Below, piece by piece: positions 1-13,870 of a stretch of 64,000 bases of DNA. Below the pieces are notes generated by a model. The model saw only the letters and a program-made list of their open reading frames with translations. It was not told where the DNA came from and did not search any database. The stretch spans positions 6,631,886-6,695,885 of the forward strand of contig CM037874.1 of the NCBI GenBank assembly GCA_021292105.1, written 5' to 3'. The DNA comes from Anadara kagoshimensis. Lineage: Eukaryota > Mollusca > Bivalvia > Arcoida > Arcidae. Numbering within the stretch: position 1 is the stretch's first letter; every line of letters begins with the position of its first letter. The position numbers and the translations under genes were made by a program.

Positions 1-407
1 TCACCTTCCTATGCTACTGGGCATTTTTTATTTAGAAACAGATAGAATCTATAAATCTAGATGTCCCCAGTATAACCCTGCCTAATGAGTTATATCAACT
101 ACTATATGTTACTAAAATTAACGAGTTCCCAGATTAGCATAGTTTTATATCGGAATGAATTAAGGTGAAACAAATGGTTCAATATTGAAAAAAGCCTTGC
201 ACGTAATTTAAACACAAAAACCTGTCTATAAAGGCCGCCTAAGAGAACTAATAAAAGTGGTCTTTATGGATAGGTGGTCCTTGTATACATGTTCAAACAA
301 CAATAAAATAAAAGAGCAATTAGAATCAAATTTTACTGGTCTTTGAAAATCACGTTGACTTTGTAAAGAAGAAAAAACCAACCATAACAACCAATGTGGT
401 CAAGATT

Positions 408-640
408 GATTGATTGAATGGGATTTTATGTTCCTGTCAATAATATTTCACTTATATCGAGGCGTCACTAGCTATAGGTCAAATGACAGAAGTTTTCACC
501 TTTGCAGTGCGATCAATGCACGCCTGCCGTGACACGGGGCATTGGGTTTTAAGGTGTCTTCCAAAAGGATCACGTGACTTTCCAGCGCTTAGTGAAAGAA
601 CAGTCATTACCTATTTTCAAGTTTTCAAACAGCGAGTCTA
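408..640 (-). mobile_element. SINE family C, antisense copy
   Basis: Reading inverted, the tail TTGATTGATTGAATGGGAT at 410 and ATTTCACTTATATCGAGGC match the 3' region of the copies at 22403 and 36868. CCTGCCGTGACACGGGGCAT and TGAAAGAACAGTCATTACC match the body. The tRNA head is missing or decayed. Confidence 0.75.
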
Positions 641-1667
641 TAACATAGATATATGTTAATTTTGTATCATTAGTATATAGTTCGAAACCAAGAAAGGGCA
701 AATGGACTAAATACTAGTATGCAGCTTGTATATAGATATTAAAAATCAGGGGACGTGCTATCCAAACGTCTTGATCTACTATTTCTTTTGGAAAAGTATA
801 CGATTCAGACGAGGTGTATTCTGGGTTTTTTTTCACATTAAAATAATGCAAATAATTTTCTAAATAATAAATCTTTATAAAAAGACAATATTCCGGCAAT
901 AGTCATGAAAGAAGTAGACTAAGTCGAATATTGCAGTTTTCACGCGTGTACGCCAGCCATTGAACATACAATGTCAGTAGTTGTGTCATGTGGTACTTTT
1001 GGATGTTTGTGAAATTATATAATTCAAAAGTAGCGCAATGAAATTCAAAATTAGCACATTACAGTTGCAAGATGAAAGAACAAAACTACATAGGTAAACG
1101 ATATATAAGAGGAATCTTAACGGAATAAAGAGTTTTATCTAGGAAATAACAACATTCAATAATAATTTCCCGAATTATTGTATTTATTTTATGTTGCTAA
1201 GCAACACAAATGACATCAAAAGATCTGCAACAATGCACAACTAAAGCTATTGAGTTATAGATAAACACATTTTATTATCGTATTATAGTGTTAGCTTTCT
1301 ACGGAGATATCGTGAATTAAAATCAAAATTTATAACAAAACTAATGTGGAAAATGCTTCCTATGAAGAGAAATGCTTAATCTTTAATGCTTTTGAACAAC
1401 CTTAAACAGCAAAGAGTAGAGTTTATATTTGAGATACGACCGTGTTTTCAATTCATCAAATGATTAAGGGGTGTAGTGAATGCAAAAATAGACACATAAG
1501 GGTTCATACAATCTTGACCCATCTAATATTTTCAGGAATTTTAAAATTTTATTCCATATTATTCCGGGTTTCCCATACACACCATACCGGCCCATGTCCA
1601 TATCTCTATGAAATAAAAATAAAATACTTTAAATTCTGTGAAATGAAGTTAAACATGTGAATTTACA

Positions 1668-1740
1668 ATAGGGAAAAGAGACCGGGTGCTCCGGATGGGT
1701 AAGTACTTCCTGTTTAGCTACTTACGTTCGTCACGTGTGT
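1668..1740. repeat. Dispersed repeat family F, copy 1
   Basis: GAGACCGGGTGCTCCGGATG then GGTAAGTACTTCCTGTTTAG and CGTCACGTGTG match copies at 5764 and 18819. Confidence 0.65.
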
Positions 1741-2078
1741 AAAAAATGAGAATGAAAAATGACGGAGACCAGGAGACGTCAAATGCATGAGAATTGTCAG
1801 TAATACGTATCTGTTCAAGTTAAAGATATTTCGGACAAAATGAAGTTAAAAAGGAAACAAATTAATCAATAAATATAATCAAATATAGTCATCAAATTAA
1901 ACAGTTTTAATTTGTATGAACGAAGACAGAATGAGACTGTCAACCACAGTAATGGGAATTATAGAAGACGGAACATTGGCACATCGGTGACAGAAGCAGA
2001 TGTTAGCAGCACGATATATTACATGTCAGATAGAATACTGAAAGAAATACATCAAAGTTGTCTACAGAGAATATACAT

Positions 2079-2284
2079 AACAGACAGGTCCAAAGTTTAA
2101 CACTAAGCTAAAAAGTTTAAAACTGAATCGTAGGTCATAAGGAGTCCTTGTTACCTATATCTCGACAGAGCTGGTATTTATCTCTCGACAGGTTTTCGAC
2201 CACAAGCTGTCCAATATCTCGATCACTTCTCATACCTATTTCATTAGCTAAGTGTTAAAACTTTCGACAGGTCCGTGTTGTACA
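2079..2284. mobile_element. MITE family A, copy 1
   Basis: The left end is CAGACAGGTCCAAAGTTTAA then CACTAAGCTAA, and the right end AGCTAAGTGTTAAAACTTTC then GACAGGTCC. The left terminus is slightly diverged (GTCCAAAG for GTCGAAAG). Confidence 0.75.
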
Positions 2285-3156
2285 TCTATAATACATAACA
2301 TAGATCTTAATTAAGTCTGTTCTAGATTGCATATAAAAGACATGTATTATATAGACGTAAGATTTGCAATAGAAATTAACAGAGATGGTAATATTATAAA
2401 ACATTTTCAAAAGGGCAATTTTGTGGAATTTTTTATAATCTGTTTTCCTTATGATGAATTAGATTTTTTTGATAAATAATAGCCTTTCAGGACAGAAGCT
2501 TAGAATTATAAAATTGTCCGATAGCAAGTTGAGGTTTGTTGTGTTTACGGTGGTTTAATTTCACCTGCCACCCCAGTTTCCTCCACAGTATCAGACCTGA
2601 CCATCTCATTTTATATGTACTCAAAGGATCTCGAGGTTACATAAAATTGTTTTTTTAAAAAAAATTACACTACAAAATGTGTCCGTTGACAATGCTTCAT
2701 AATGCAGTATTGTGTTATCTCTGATAATTTAAAACCAAATGTTACCAATTGTATTGGTATGTTTATTTTTGATTTTGTTTGGAGTTCTTTCAACAAAGTC
2801 TATGTTGTATCATGAGTTTCTACCAGTATTCAATTCTCATTTAGCTTGGTTGTGACCACATGAACCCTATAGACGATTAAATTAAAATGGTTAATTCGAG
2901 CACGCACTGGTGTAATGAACAAATTAGAACTTTCTGTGACTTTCTTAATTTAGCCTCTCACACATACACGCACCAGTATGGTTTCTAGATTTGTCAATGA
3001 TTTGGCCTCTATTTACCTTCCCGACATTTGAATCAATCTTAATTAATGTTTAACTGCAGCTGACAAAATACATATTGATTCTGCTGTGACAAGAAAATAA
3101 AGTAATGATTATCTCGCAGGTGGATCACGCTGTACACTGATTTATTTATACACACA

Positions 3157-3372
3157 CTACAGACCTGTCGAAAGTTTAACACCGAGCTAACGCATTTGTG
3201 CAGCATATCTCAGCCCCTCGTATTGCTATATCTTGACAACTTTACGACAGATGCTTTCTTTGTTTCGTGACCTTTCCAGTCACTTGCTAACCATACCCCG
3301 GTTAGTTGGCACCAGAGCCTTCGGCTCCTTTCTATAAGCTCAGTGTTAAACTTTCGACAGGTGTGTACCGTA
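3157..3372. mobile_element. MITE family A, copy 2
   Basis: ACTACAGACCTGTCGAAAG, then TTTAACACCGAGCTAACG, at the left. AAGCTCAGTGTTAAACTTTC, then GACAGGTGTGTACCGTA, at the right. The termini are well preserved, with about 150 bp of unlike interior. Confidence 0.82.
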
Positions 3373-3993
3373 GCTTGTTATGTGAAAAAAGTAGATATAA
3401 TGTCATTAATGGCATAGCTGACAGAACCATTACTAAGAGATAACATTGGTTTATTACTATCATACAGTGTTACAGAATATTATTCTTTCCAATGTTGCTA
3501 CTAATTAGAATTTCCAGCAAATTTAGATCTAGTTTCATATTTTCTGATACGAAATATTTACATGAATGCATTTTGATAGTACTAAATATTAAAGCTAGTT
3601 TTAAGAAATGTTTTTTCTTTAATGAGACGGCACATTTTCCCGCAAATAAGTACTACAATTATTTCGTGTCTTTGAATTTTCGCATTAATAATCCTTTATA
3701 TGAAGCCATGATCTATCATTTATCACTTTATCAACTCATGACACATTTCGGTGTATTTATACGTATGTGGTAAATATCACGAAAATAAGACACTCGCGAA
3801 TTACACAGTTAAAAGTGTATTCATGTCGATATTTGTATCAGGCATTAGTTAAACATAGCTAAGTTTTGTTGATTTTTATCTGAAAATTCTTATTAGGAGC
3901 GTGTATGTGCGTGTGTTTTCTTTTTAAATTCTTATTATAATATAGTTACATGTATTTTATATAAAGTAGTCTTCTTGTATGACGAAGTGTCTT

Positions 3994-4028
3994 TTTTATT
4001 TATTTATTTGTTTATTTATTTATTTATT
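3994..4028. repeat. (TTTA)n microsatellite
   Basis: Imperfect TTTA repeats, one TTTG interruption. Confidence 0.85.
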
Positions 4029-5330
4029 CGAATCATGGATGTAGTCAATCAATTAAACATCAAATGTACTCTCCATTTAGTTTGGTACAGTTAATTGGCT
4101 TACAACTTAATTTCACCCAGACATGTCTACTTATTTTTCATCCAAAGCAATTTTTCAGTTAACATGGATTATTGACTTTTGGCAGTCGAGCGTTAATAGC
4201 AATACCGCTATTGGATTCTACAATGTCTTGCACAATGGGCAGATTGAACTTTCCGACGTTTGAATAAAAACGCCAAGGCATGCACGGCATTAAAACCAAG
4301 TATCCTTATGCTCAAATCAGCCAATCAACCCCTCACCCGGGTGGGGGTTCTTTACACAGAATTTTTCAATATTTTTTAAACATCATTTTCTATTTTGGTT
4401 TCACAAATTGTACCTTAAAGATGTTTTGTTTTATATTAAAATGACGTTTATGTTTTATGCATTTTTTTTTAAAATTTAAAAGTATCAAAAAGTTAATTTT
4501 TTGGTAATTGTTGTTTTTAACATTAAATTCTGAAATTTATTTATTTTTTTTAGCTCGATTAACTTTTTTTCAAAACGAGTGACAATGATCGCCGTAAATT
4601 ATAACTCGTTATTTATTGAAATTGTTAAAGCAATTACTTGATTTTCATATCCATGCAATAAAAAACACTAACGAACAACAATTATGTCTTCTCACATCTG
4701 GTAAATCACAGATTTTCTAAAGTCACATGATGTATAATCAAAGAGTGAGAAGCAGTGACACTATCATCAGCACCATTGTCAACACAATAATTAAAAACTG
4801 TGAATTAATAATACCTTCAAGAAAATTAACACATTAATGGCACTCTGGGATAGAATTTTATCTTGTCAAGACGTTACATGACACAATCAGGCTTTCCTCC
4901 GTCCTGTCACATACTCTGTCATTTTTGTTACAAAAGATCAAGCCATTGATCCATCAGGACACTGGTGATTTAAACACTAAATAAATTACTTCCTAACACA
5001 TGCTTAAAATCAACATTTTTCCAATTCTGAATCATAATGAGGTTTTGTCTTCTTTGTGCCATCATGGCCATCCAGGACTTTGATTTTAAATTGAGTTTTT
5101 AATAAATTATGAAAGCAATCTAAATAGACCCTTGTCCATGTCAAGTTCTTATTTTAAATGGAAGATTATTTCTAGATGATTGATTTAAGATTTTGTTGTC
5201 TCTTTGTATAGCTTTCTTAAGAATACATTTATACAATATCTGCTTTTGTTTATTTACGACTTAAAGCCACCTGCAAAAGACTTCATTTAAGACACAATAT
5301 CACGTCATCAGAAGCGTCAACCATTGTTAT

Positions 5331-5347
5331 AATAAATAAATAAATAA

Positions 5348-5390
<43 letters not shown>
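5331..5390. repeat. (AAAT)n microsatellite
   Basis: Sixty bases of AATA repeats with one phase slip near 5347. Confidence 0.95.
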
Positions 5391-5393
<3 letters not shown>

Positions 5394-5672
5394 TGTGATT
5401 ACTGGATGAATTATCCAATATAAAATTAATTTATACAGTTTTACTTTAGACTACAAACGTTCAATGTATTAAGCTTGCGTTCTGACACTTGGACATTGTC
5501 TCTTTACAATTGGTTGACGACACCCTTGTGTTACTTGATCATCAGCAGCATTGTCGGGGATGTATTGTTATATGGTGCACACATCACGATTTGATGAAAG
5601 CTAAATAAAATGAACTTAATTGAAGAAGATGTATCTAACTTTAGCTTGTCCAAAGCACATGCTTTGTCAAAA

Positions 5673-5830
5673 ACAAACGTATAAACCAATGTCAAAATCA
5701 TAATCCAAAAGCAAAGACATTAAAAAAAATGAAAACTATCAAATTAAACTAACTACGATAACTTCCACCAGGGAAGTGAGGCCGGGTGTTCCGGAAGGGT
5801 AAGTACTTCCTGTTTATTTAGTGCGTAATG
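5673..5830. repeat. Dispersed repeat family F, copy 2
   Basis: AACAAACGTATAAACCAATG and AATCCAAAAGCAAAG at the left. CTTCCACCAGGGAAGTGAGG then CCGGGTGTTCCGGAAGGGTA and AGTACTTCCTGTTTA at the right. Confidence 0.65.
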
Positions 5831-6244
5831 ACAATTGAGAATCAAAGAGACTTGGAACTTTGGAGCGACAAATATAACCAGGATAATTTTGGATACATAG
5901 ACTTCTGACTTATCAATGTTGTGATGATGGTTATAAGCCTAGGCTTGCAGTATTCCTGCATATGTAAGCAGCTTGCGCAGCTACTTTGGTACCACAACAT
6001 AGAGTAAGAGTGAAAATGAATAAAATCATAGTTAGTCAAACATCGATAAAGTGTATTTATTTAACAATTAAGCACGTGTGTCAGAAAAGTGTTTATTTAT
6101 ATAATTTCTATTCAATACAGTCCATTAGCCATCAAACATAAATTCCAAACACGCTATCTAAAATGGTCAATTGATTTGTTGTATTATCTAAAATAGTCTA
6201 TCGAATTCATATGACCATCTGTACTGATTTGTTATTTAGTGGGC

Positions 6245-6375
6245 TGGACCTCTACAAAATGACAGGGTAGTTACTACTAGTTGGACCTCTATAAAATGAC
6301 AGGGTAACCAATGACCTCTACAAAATGGCAAGATTATCAGTGATTTCTATGTAAAATGACAGGGTAGTCACTAAT
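6245..6375. repeat. Degenerate short tandem repeat
   Basis: ACCTCTACAAAATGACAGGG recurs as CCTCTATAAAATGACAGGG, CCTCTACAAAATGGCAAG and TATGTAAAATGACAGGG, four loose copies of about 40 bp. Confidence 0.7.
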
Positions 6376-6599
6376 ATAGTGGTCTCAATCAACTACAAAC
6401 ATAACGGTCTATGTCCAAAAAGCAATCTAAACTTTGAAAGCTTGCAAATAAAGTAGCACGCGTTAAACTTCCAGTAGGAAAGTGCGTTTGTCTTATTTTC
6501 TTATGTGATTTTATTTGTTGAAGCATGTTTTTGGATTAGTTGGTCATGACTACATGGTGCTTTAATTTTATCTATGAATTGTTAACATATTTTTCATTT

Positions 6600-6985
6600 T
6601 GAACAACATAACTGGATACAATTTGCATCATATATAATGCCCATCCGAAGTCGGGGTCTTTATAATTACTGGTCCCAATTATGCGCTTATCCAGTCTCAT
6701 GCATTACTTATTACAATGTTTGCGTTTTAATTCACAAGTTTTATTTAACTTTGACCAACAAAAAGCTACTGTTTTTATTCATATGTACTGCTCACCAGCA
6801 ATCAGGAGTCACTATGTGATGGTTGATTTGATCTTGTTTGTATTGCTAATGTTATATCCGTGGTTGTTATATTGCCAAGCATATGCTTTTTACTGCACGC
6901 GGTTTTATCCAACTTTGGCCCACCACAACTGGATACAGTTTGTCTTCATAGTAATATACTGCCCACCAGAAATCGGGATGTAAAT
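6600..6985. repeat. Degenerate tandem repeat of about 160 bp; related copy at 14200
   Basis: AACTGGATACAATTTGCATC...GCCCATCCGAAGTCGGGG (6611), TACTGCTCACCAGCAATCAG (6786) and AACTGGATACAGTTTGTCTT...GCCCACCAGAAATCGGG (6928) are spaced about 160 bp. A further copy, ATGCCCATCCGCAGTC, is at 14238. Short open frames at 6637-7184 fall in it and are not genes I recognise. Confidence 0.55.
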
Positions 6986-7498
6986 ATATTTTGGTTAATA
7001 TGAGTTTGTGCTCTTCTTTTATATGTATTATGATTGTGTTACGGCCTGGTTGTGGTTGCCTTTCGTGTTGCCAAATACATACTTTCCTTTCCAGTGTAAT
7101 TACTATACAAACATTAAGTCCTTCATATGGATCTTGATTATACAGAATACAAAATTTTACATCTAAAGTTCCTACAAAAGTCACGATAACGTGTGATGTT
7201 ATTACTTATTAGTTTTAGTTTTAATATCGGAAATGGTCTTAGTCCTAATATACAAGGACGTATGTAAAAAGTTTCAGAGAAGGTAGTTAAGAAACATTAT
7301 TGAAATAAGTAATGTTTTAATTTGGCTATCTTAAATAGGTGGATCGAATTGATTTTGTGCTTTACATCAGTTATGCAGTGTAATTAACCCACCTTTTGTT
7401 GTATATCGACAATAACTAACATAACAGACTTAAGGTCCTAATATTGCTACAGATATATCCGTGTTGTTATTGATTATAATTCTCAATCTCATTATTGA

Positions 7499-7592
7499 AT
7501 ATAGCATTAATAATGTTCACTAGGAATTAATGCCAGCCAAATATTACTGACTATAGCATTAATTTTCACTAGAAATTAATACCAGTCAGATT
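7499..7592. repeat. 53-bp tandem duplication
   Basis: ATAGCATTAATAATGTTCAC, TAGGAATTAATGCCAGCC and the partner ATAGCATTAATTTTCACTAG, AAATTAATACCAGTCAG. Confidence 0.75.
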
Positions 7593-8440
7593 GGTTTACG
7601 TAAAACAATCACGCATTTCTATGTGGACTGACATTTTATCGAGGCAATCAGATTTGGTTACCCTGTGATTTATAAGTAACGCCAAAAATAGGTAACTGAG
7701 ACGCCGAGTACCAATCATATACGGCAACAAGACGTTTTTATGGTATGGTGTACAGGGGTTATATCCAAACCTCCAAATCTATCATTGTGTTAAGGGTTAT
7801 AACTTTGGCGATTGTGACTGAAATCCGTTGTCTCTCGTGAATAGTTCAGCAATGTTTCAAACATTTATCTTTGCATTTTGCATGAAGCAACTGTTTCAGA
7901 TTAAGTCTTTGGTTGAATGTCATATGGATTCAACTTATTGCCACCAATTTAATCCCTTCGCCATGTATGAAATGCGTCATTTATCAGAAATCAGAATTAC
8001 TTATGCACATTAACTACTTTGTTTGATAACTCACATCGATTTAAAGTTCTAAACGGAACTTGTAATGGGCGATTCTATCTTAATGCCTGTGTTTGAACTA
8101 TGTTAAGTGCGGTGTCATATTGTATTGCGACTTATCTGCGGAAGTTGTTACACAATCCGAGTAATCCAGTCTGAATATTAATGAGTTTTTGATGGATCCT
8201 TGTATTAACTTTATCAACGTCTAGGTCAAAGTGATGAAGTTCACGACAGTGTCTCTACAGTATGAGTTTTAACTCATGTAGTTGTAAATGTAAAACAAGC
8301 ATATTTGTCCTAAACAGATTTTTCCCCGAAACTGCATTCAACAATATTGGAACTTTAACGTTTGCGAAATATTTCTCAATAAAGATTATAAATATGCAGT
8401 ATAATATAACTTTGTCTTCGCTAAATTCTATCCGTCAAAG

Positions 8441-8640
8441 CCCCGGTTTTACATTATTCCTTAACTTAAATATAGCTAATTTTGGTCAATTTACTATGGA
8501 ACTCAAATACATGTACACATTTTCGACAAAACTAGAATACCAATGTTATAAGCTTGATGCCATCTTCAAAATGACACCTTTAATTTCTTAATATCTAGAA
8601 CTTAACAAGACTTTAATTTAGTCAATTTTAAAAGGATGAA
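8441..8640. mobile_element. MITE family B, copy 1 (truncated)
   Basis: CCCCGGTTTTACATTATTCC then TTAACTTAAATATAGC at the left. TGTTATAAGCTTGATGCCAT, CTTCAAAATGACACC and CTTAACAAGACTTTA match the family B middle. The right terminus is absent or eroded. Confidence 0.55.
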
Positions 8641-10593
8641 AATTTTGGTGTAAGAGTGCAAGAATGATTTTGCACTGGTCACGAGGTGATTTCTCTGAAA
8701 TCAAGTTAAATACATTGAAAATGCATAGTAAAGTTCACTTGACAATATAATAAAGCCCGTATAATAGCAACACTGTGACTGGCCTTATTATTTTCTGAAA
8801 ACAAAATAATTACATTCAGATTATTAACAATAGAAAATAAAAAACCAACAAGTCTCAACCTGGGTAGGACATTGTTTATAGTTTGGTTCTATACACATAT
8901 GATCTGATAAAATTTTGTGCTCATGAAGCACAATATGATTTACATTTATCTAGCTATATCGTAAAAGAGAAGAGCAAGCATGGTTTTGGTTTGTAAGCCT
9001 ACGATGCCAAAGGTATTTTAAATTGTTTATACTATGTTATAACGTCATGTAGTATACGAGGTAAAAATAAAAGACAGAAATTTTAATTGTTTATCAAGAA
9101 ATATATTCAAAATTCTACACATTTTTTTTTAATTTCTTAGTAGAAAATCAAAACTTCCGTGAAGAGTACCGAAATTTATATTTATTCTTAGAACTGTTAA
9201 GAAGAGTACATGTCAGTCGGGAATATCCAGTAGTCTCAGTATATGTTCGTCCCTTCTTGTCTTGTTTGACTGTTTTGTATTATTTGCATTAATTGTATCG
9301 TGATCGTGATTGCTTTTGATGTTTCCACAAGTACAAGTACTTGCTTTCAGTATAGTTGCTTATAAATCTTAAAGAATGACACAAAAAGTATAATCGTATA
9401 ACGTTTGTCCGTACTGGTATAGTCCTTCATACAAAGTATATCCTTAGCTTAATTTGGTTTAATATGTATTTGGTGCTTCAGATAGTTTTTCAACCCCTTG
9501 AAAAACAAGGTACATGTATTTGTTTTCACAATTTTGGTCGAAGAACTACTGATGAGGAATTCCAGAACGGACGTCTAGTGCAGTAAAACTTACACCGGTA
9601 TTACATATAATTGATAGTTTATTAATGACCCATTACGTTTTGCATCTCTTTTTTAATTGAAAAAAGCAAATATAAGAAATAAATAAGTAAATAAATAAAT
9701 AGATTATGATTTAGTGTTTAGTAGCAATTTTTAAAATTATTTAGAAGTTTTAATTCGCGAACTTTTTCCAGTATGGCTGGTTTCTCACTACTTCAGTGGG
9801 CTGTTTCGTCATAATCAACATGTAATAACTATTAATTTTGATAAAACAATATCATGACAGCTGTATAAACACGTTCTAAACAACTATAAAGTGTGATTAT
9901 ATTACGTGTTAAATCATTCAAGATGCGTGTAAGTCTTTCATTTAAAATCACAGCACGATATGAAACTATGTTAAATTAGACTTTAAATAAAGTTTTCTTT
10001 ACAAAATAATTTATTATAAACACACTTATGCTATTAATAAAGTCTGTTCACAGTAATATTTTTATATTCTGAAAATATGAGAGATATTACATCACAGACA
10101 ATATACAAGTTGTGCAACACAAATCGCTGTAAAGCCAATAAAAGCACCAAATACTAACCTATTTAAATTACAGGAAGTAATTATTTACTAAAGTATCCTG
10201 TATCTCTAGTCGAGACTAATCATTCTACTTTTGTTCCAAAATAAAAACAAAAATGAACCATATTCATTTTGGACAAGGTCGATTTTTTAAGGGGCAACAA
10301 AATTCAAATTTTCAAAAATTATTTAAAGTGTGCAAGCAACTGTACACGTAAGCGACAGATTTGCATCATCTTTATTAACTGTCTCTATGGGTTTTCTTTA
10401 TTGTGCATTATGACACGATACCACTTGACTTGGAAAAGAAGTGAAAGTGCATTTGTTAGGAACTTCAGTTTTCTCCACCATCTAAGAACTCATCGTCCTA
10501 GATAGTAGAGAAAAATCTTGACTGGTGCTTTAAAACACAACTCTAAAGACAATGTCAGTAAGCCAAGACGGCTCCCTGTATTCTACGGGACAC

Positions 10594-10750
10594 GGAAATC
10601 TTTTCAAAAGTAGGAGGGTCCATGGTTTAAAAGAAAAATAAGCTTTACACAAAAATCTCTTGAAAAGTAGGGGGTTCATGGTTTAAAATAAAAATACGCT
10701 TCACACAGAAATCTTTTCAAAAGTCTGGGTTTTAAAAGAAATATAAGCTA
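10594..10750. repeat. 56-bp tandem repeat, three copies
   Basis: AAATCTTTTCAAAAGTAGG, AAATCTCTTGAAAAGTAGGG and AAATCTTTTCAAAAGTCTGG start successive units, each followed by ATGGTTTAAAA or a similar stretch and AAGCTTTACAC or similar. Confidence 0.8.
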
Positions 10751-12663
10751 TACTTACTTAAATACAGCAGAGTAAAACCCAGCAAATGTTAATAAAAGAT
10801 CCGACAATTCCAATGAATACAGATAGTGACTTATCCGACAAAACTGAGGATTATTACGCAAATGGAATAAAATTAACTCTTCAGAGCTTCATCACAAAAT
10901 GCAAAAATCTTAATAATGATATCTTGACGAGTGACGGATGTAACTGACAGATCTAGTATTAAAAGCTCGGAATCTTTAATTTAGAATGTGAATTACAATT
11001 GATTGAGGCTATCATTAGACGATTCATCAATAAAAAACGGTCACGTGACAAAAATTAACAATGATTGACGTTTGAATATGTTCATATCACATCATTTTAT
11101 CTGTCAAAGAGCGCTGTCAAAAACTATTATATACAATGTGTTATATATGACTGTCAGAATAAAAACCCTCTAGTTTTACATTTTAATATTCAGCAAAATT
11201 TCAACTAAGCAACTATAAGACTATCTTCAACTTGGCTGATATATGTGAATACTTTTGCTACTTTTTGATGTATAATCACCACGAGTTACATTTATTTTTA
11301 ATATAATTCTAGGAGTATCTTATTCATTCTGATAAAATAATTTTTCTATAAGCCACTTTTGGTACTATGAAAAAAACATTACATTCCACAATTCTCAATT
11401 CACTATAACCATACAACTAGGTAACTACAATTTCTATTCAAAGTTTAAATATTTACATTCAGTAGTTCATTATGTGTATGTTTCTTCTTGTCTTGTTTTT
11501 GGGCGTTTTTTCATTAATTATAAATTTGCATTTTTTCATGTTCTTCTGCGCGTAGATTTTTGCCAAGTTCAAGTTTTTAGTAATTTTAGTAAAACTTCTT
11601 TTTTTTATTGTAAACATGAATAGAAGAAATAATACTGCATGGATTTCAAAATAGATTGAAGATGATTAATTTGTAGTTACGTTTCTTTTCCTTTGATGTG
11701 TTTTTTAAATACCCCATCATTGATATTTTATGGTATAGTTTGTCGTTTAGAGACAACTTACTCCCTTGGTTCCAACATTGTCATTATTATTTAAGCTTAA
11801 AATATGGGTTCGAAAAAGTCTAATTTGTTGTTTGGAAAATTCACCCATGGGGTTTTCTTGTTTCTTTAGATGCATGACATTTTTCTTAAATTGTCTTTAA
11901 ATAATCTTGATAAATGATAAAGACATATTCCATTTTCTGTCTTATGGGGATTAACACCAAAACATTCACATATAGTTTTGGCTGTAGATGATGGTTAATA
12001 TATTGATCTGTCACACTAGGCTGTCGATTCTGGTACCACGTGCATCCAAACTACCGCAGAGAATATAGGAAAATAATTTGTAATTTAGATGTAACCAAAT
12101 TATAAACGAATGCGGATTTAGGTTATCTCTATTTTGTTTTATTTCAAAATAATTCCAACACTTCTTAAGATTTTGGTGACAATTGATTTCAAAAATACAA
12201 AATATAGAAAAATGATCTAGGTTATATAAATCGAGCTCTCTGAACTAAATTTGAATCCAATTGTGTCCACATTGGTTCCAGGCGAAAACGCTAATTATTC
12301 TGCCAGTATTGAACACGTTTTCTGGTTGGTAAAACTAGTAAATTTTCATTTAAAAGTGATCCTTTCTTCATAATCATGCTTCAAGAGTCAAGCAAACACC
12401 ACAACTTAACTCGGTATACTTAAGGGTTACTGCAAATATATACTCCTTTGTAAATCTTCAGAGTATTTAAGCATGTGTAGTTTCTATGGTCATATTTCAT
12501 TTTTTAAAAACATTTTACAAGCTGTTTCTCTATATATTGTCCAAAAATTATTTCAAGCACAGAAAATATAAAGTTCTTGTTTAAAAATGAAAACGACAGA
12601 AAAAACTTTTATTTTGCATAAGCGCTTTCATGCTTTCAGCACTCTTCAAGAGCATAATGTTTG

Positions 12664-12667
<4 letters not shown>

Positions 12668-12717
<50 letters not shown>
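12668..12717. repeat. (AT)n microsatellite
   Basis: About 25 AT dinucleotides without interruption. Confidence 0.97.
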
Positions 12718-12722
<5 letters not shown>

Positions 12723-13499
12723 AGGAAAAGATCATTTTGCTGCCATAGCAATTGCAATAATTAAAAAAATAAAATGTGGCTGAAATACACCATAATGAAA
12801 AATACTGCGTTAATGGCCGATTCACTGATGGTCTGTATTGAGAATAAAAGTTTTGTTAGTGCAATACAGATACATATTTTTAATTAATTTTTTTTGTTTA
12901 CATAAGTGTACAATTTGTCAGGCTAGGAGAGTTTAGTCTCTTGCTATGAAATTTGTTTATATTTATTGAAGATTTCACAGTGACCGACTAGATGGCAATT
13001 AGGTTTATGGTTGTAATTATAAGCTATGGCTGTAGTCCATCAAACACGTTCCAGAAGCACTTTTCTTAATTATCGTAATACCAGATAACAACAGATTATC
13101 GCACAGTTGCCAATTAATACAAAACATTGCATGTAAAGCGACAAGCTGATTAAATTAAAAACTTTCACTGCAGACAAAGTAAAATGGCCAAATTTGCTTA
13201 AAGCCATTATTTCTCTCCACAACGTAATGCCCGGAAAACATTGTTGATGACACATTGAATTAAGTTTATAAATAAATCTGGTATCTTTGGTCATTTATCT
13301 AAATTAATTTTAAAAGTCACAAGCAGCCTTATTTTAATTGAAATGATTCAGCTATTAGTTTAAGAAAGGGTTTACAATTTATATTCCTTCATGTCACGAG
13401 AGGTAGACGCGTTGTTAATATATCACATGCCTCTATTAATTTGCTGTTGCTAATGAATGCTATTATATTATGAACAAAAAAAACTATCATTAAATCATA

Positions 13500-13870
13500 A
13501 CCTGTTTATTAACACAAAGTACGTTTTAGAATCATATAAAAACCTGGCCTCATTTCCCTGGTAAAATTTCACGCGTTGAATCTAACTTGCCAGGTCCAAA
13601 GCTTTTTCTTTGCTTTGGAATTGGGATTTGGACATGAAGTGGTATTTTGTGTTTGATAAAAACATATTACGATATCATAGCAAAACATGTGGAAACCTTC
13701 ATAGAAAAGATAAGATGCAACCAGTTTTTAGATGGAAATAAAAGAACAAAGTACGTTTTAGAACGATATAAGAAATATTTTGAGATCACAGCAAAGCATG
13801 CTGGAACCAACATACATGAAGTGCTACCACTTTGTACTTACAAAATGAAGTCCTGTACCAGAATGTGTAA
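13500..13870. repeat. Internally duplicated AT-rich segment of unknown origin
   Basis: AAAGTACGTTTTAGAA occurs at 13517 and 13749. GATATCATAGCAAAACATGT with GGAAACC (13671) resembles GATCACAGCAAAGCATGCTG with GAACC (13784). A 98-codon frame (13647-13943) crosses it. I do not recognise the frame; its two halves mirror the DNA duplication. Confidence 0.5.

Larger units (their letters stand above)
641..3156. other. Gene-free stretch
   Basis: Apart from repeat F copy 1 and MITE A1 I see no coding signal. Short open frames (1442-1660, 1912-2100) show no family motif. Confidence 0.5.
3373..8440. other. Gene-free stretch with simple repeats
   Basis: It holds the TTTA and AAAT microsatellites, repeat F copy 2 and the degenerate tandem repeats near 6.2-7.6 kb. 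The 93-codon frame at 3492-3773 has no recognisable domain. Confidence 0.5.

Noticed and set aside
3492..3773. 93-codon plus-strand frame
   Set aside because: AT-rich chance frame without motifs or splice context.
8262..8591. 109-codon plus-strand frame
   Set aside because: It overlaps a MITE family B copy and has no recognisable domain.
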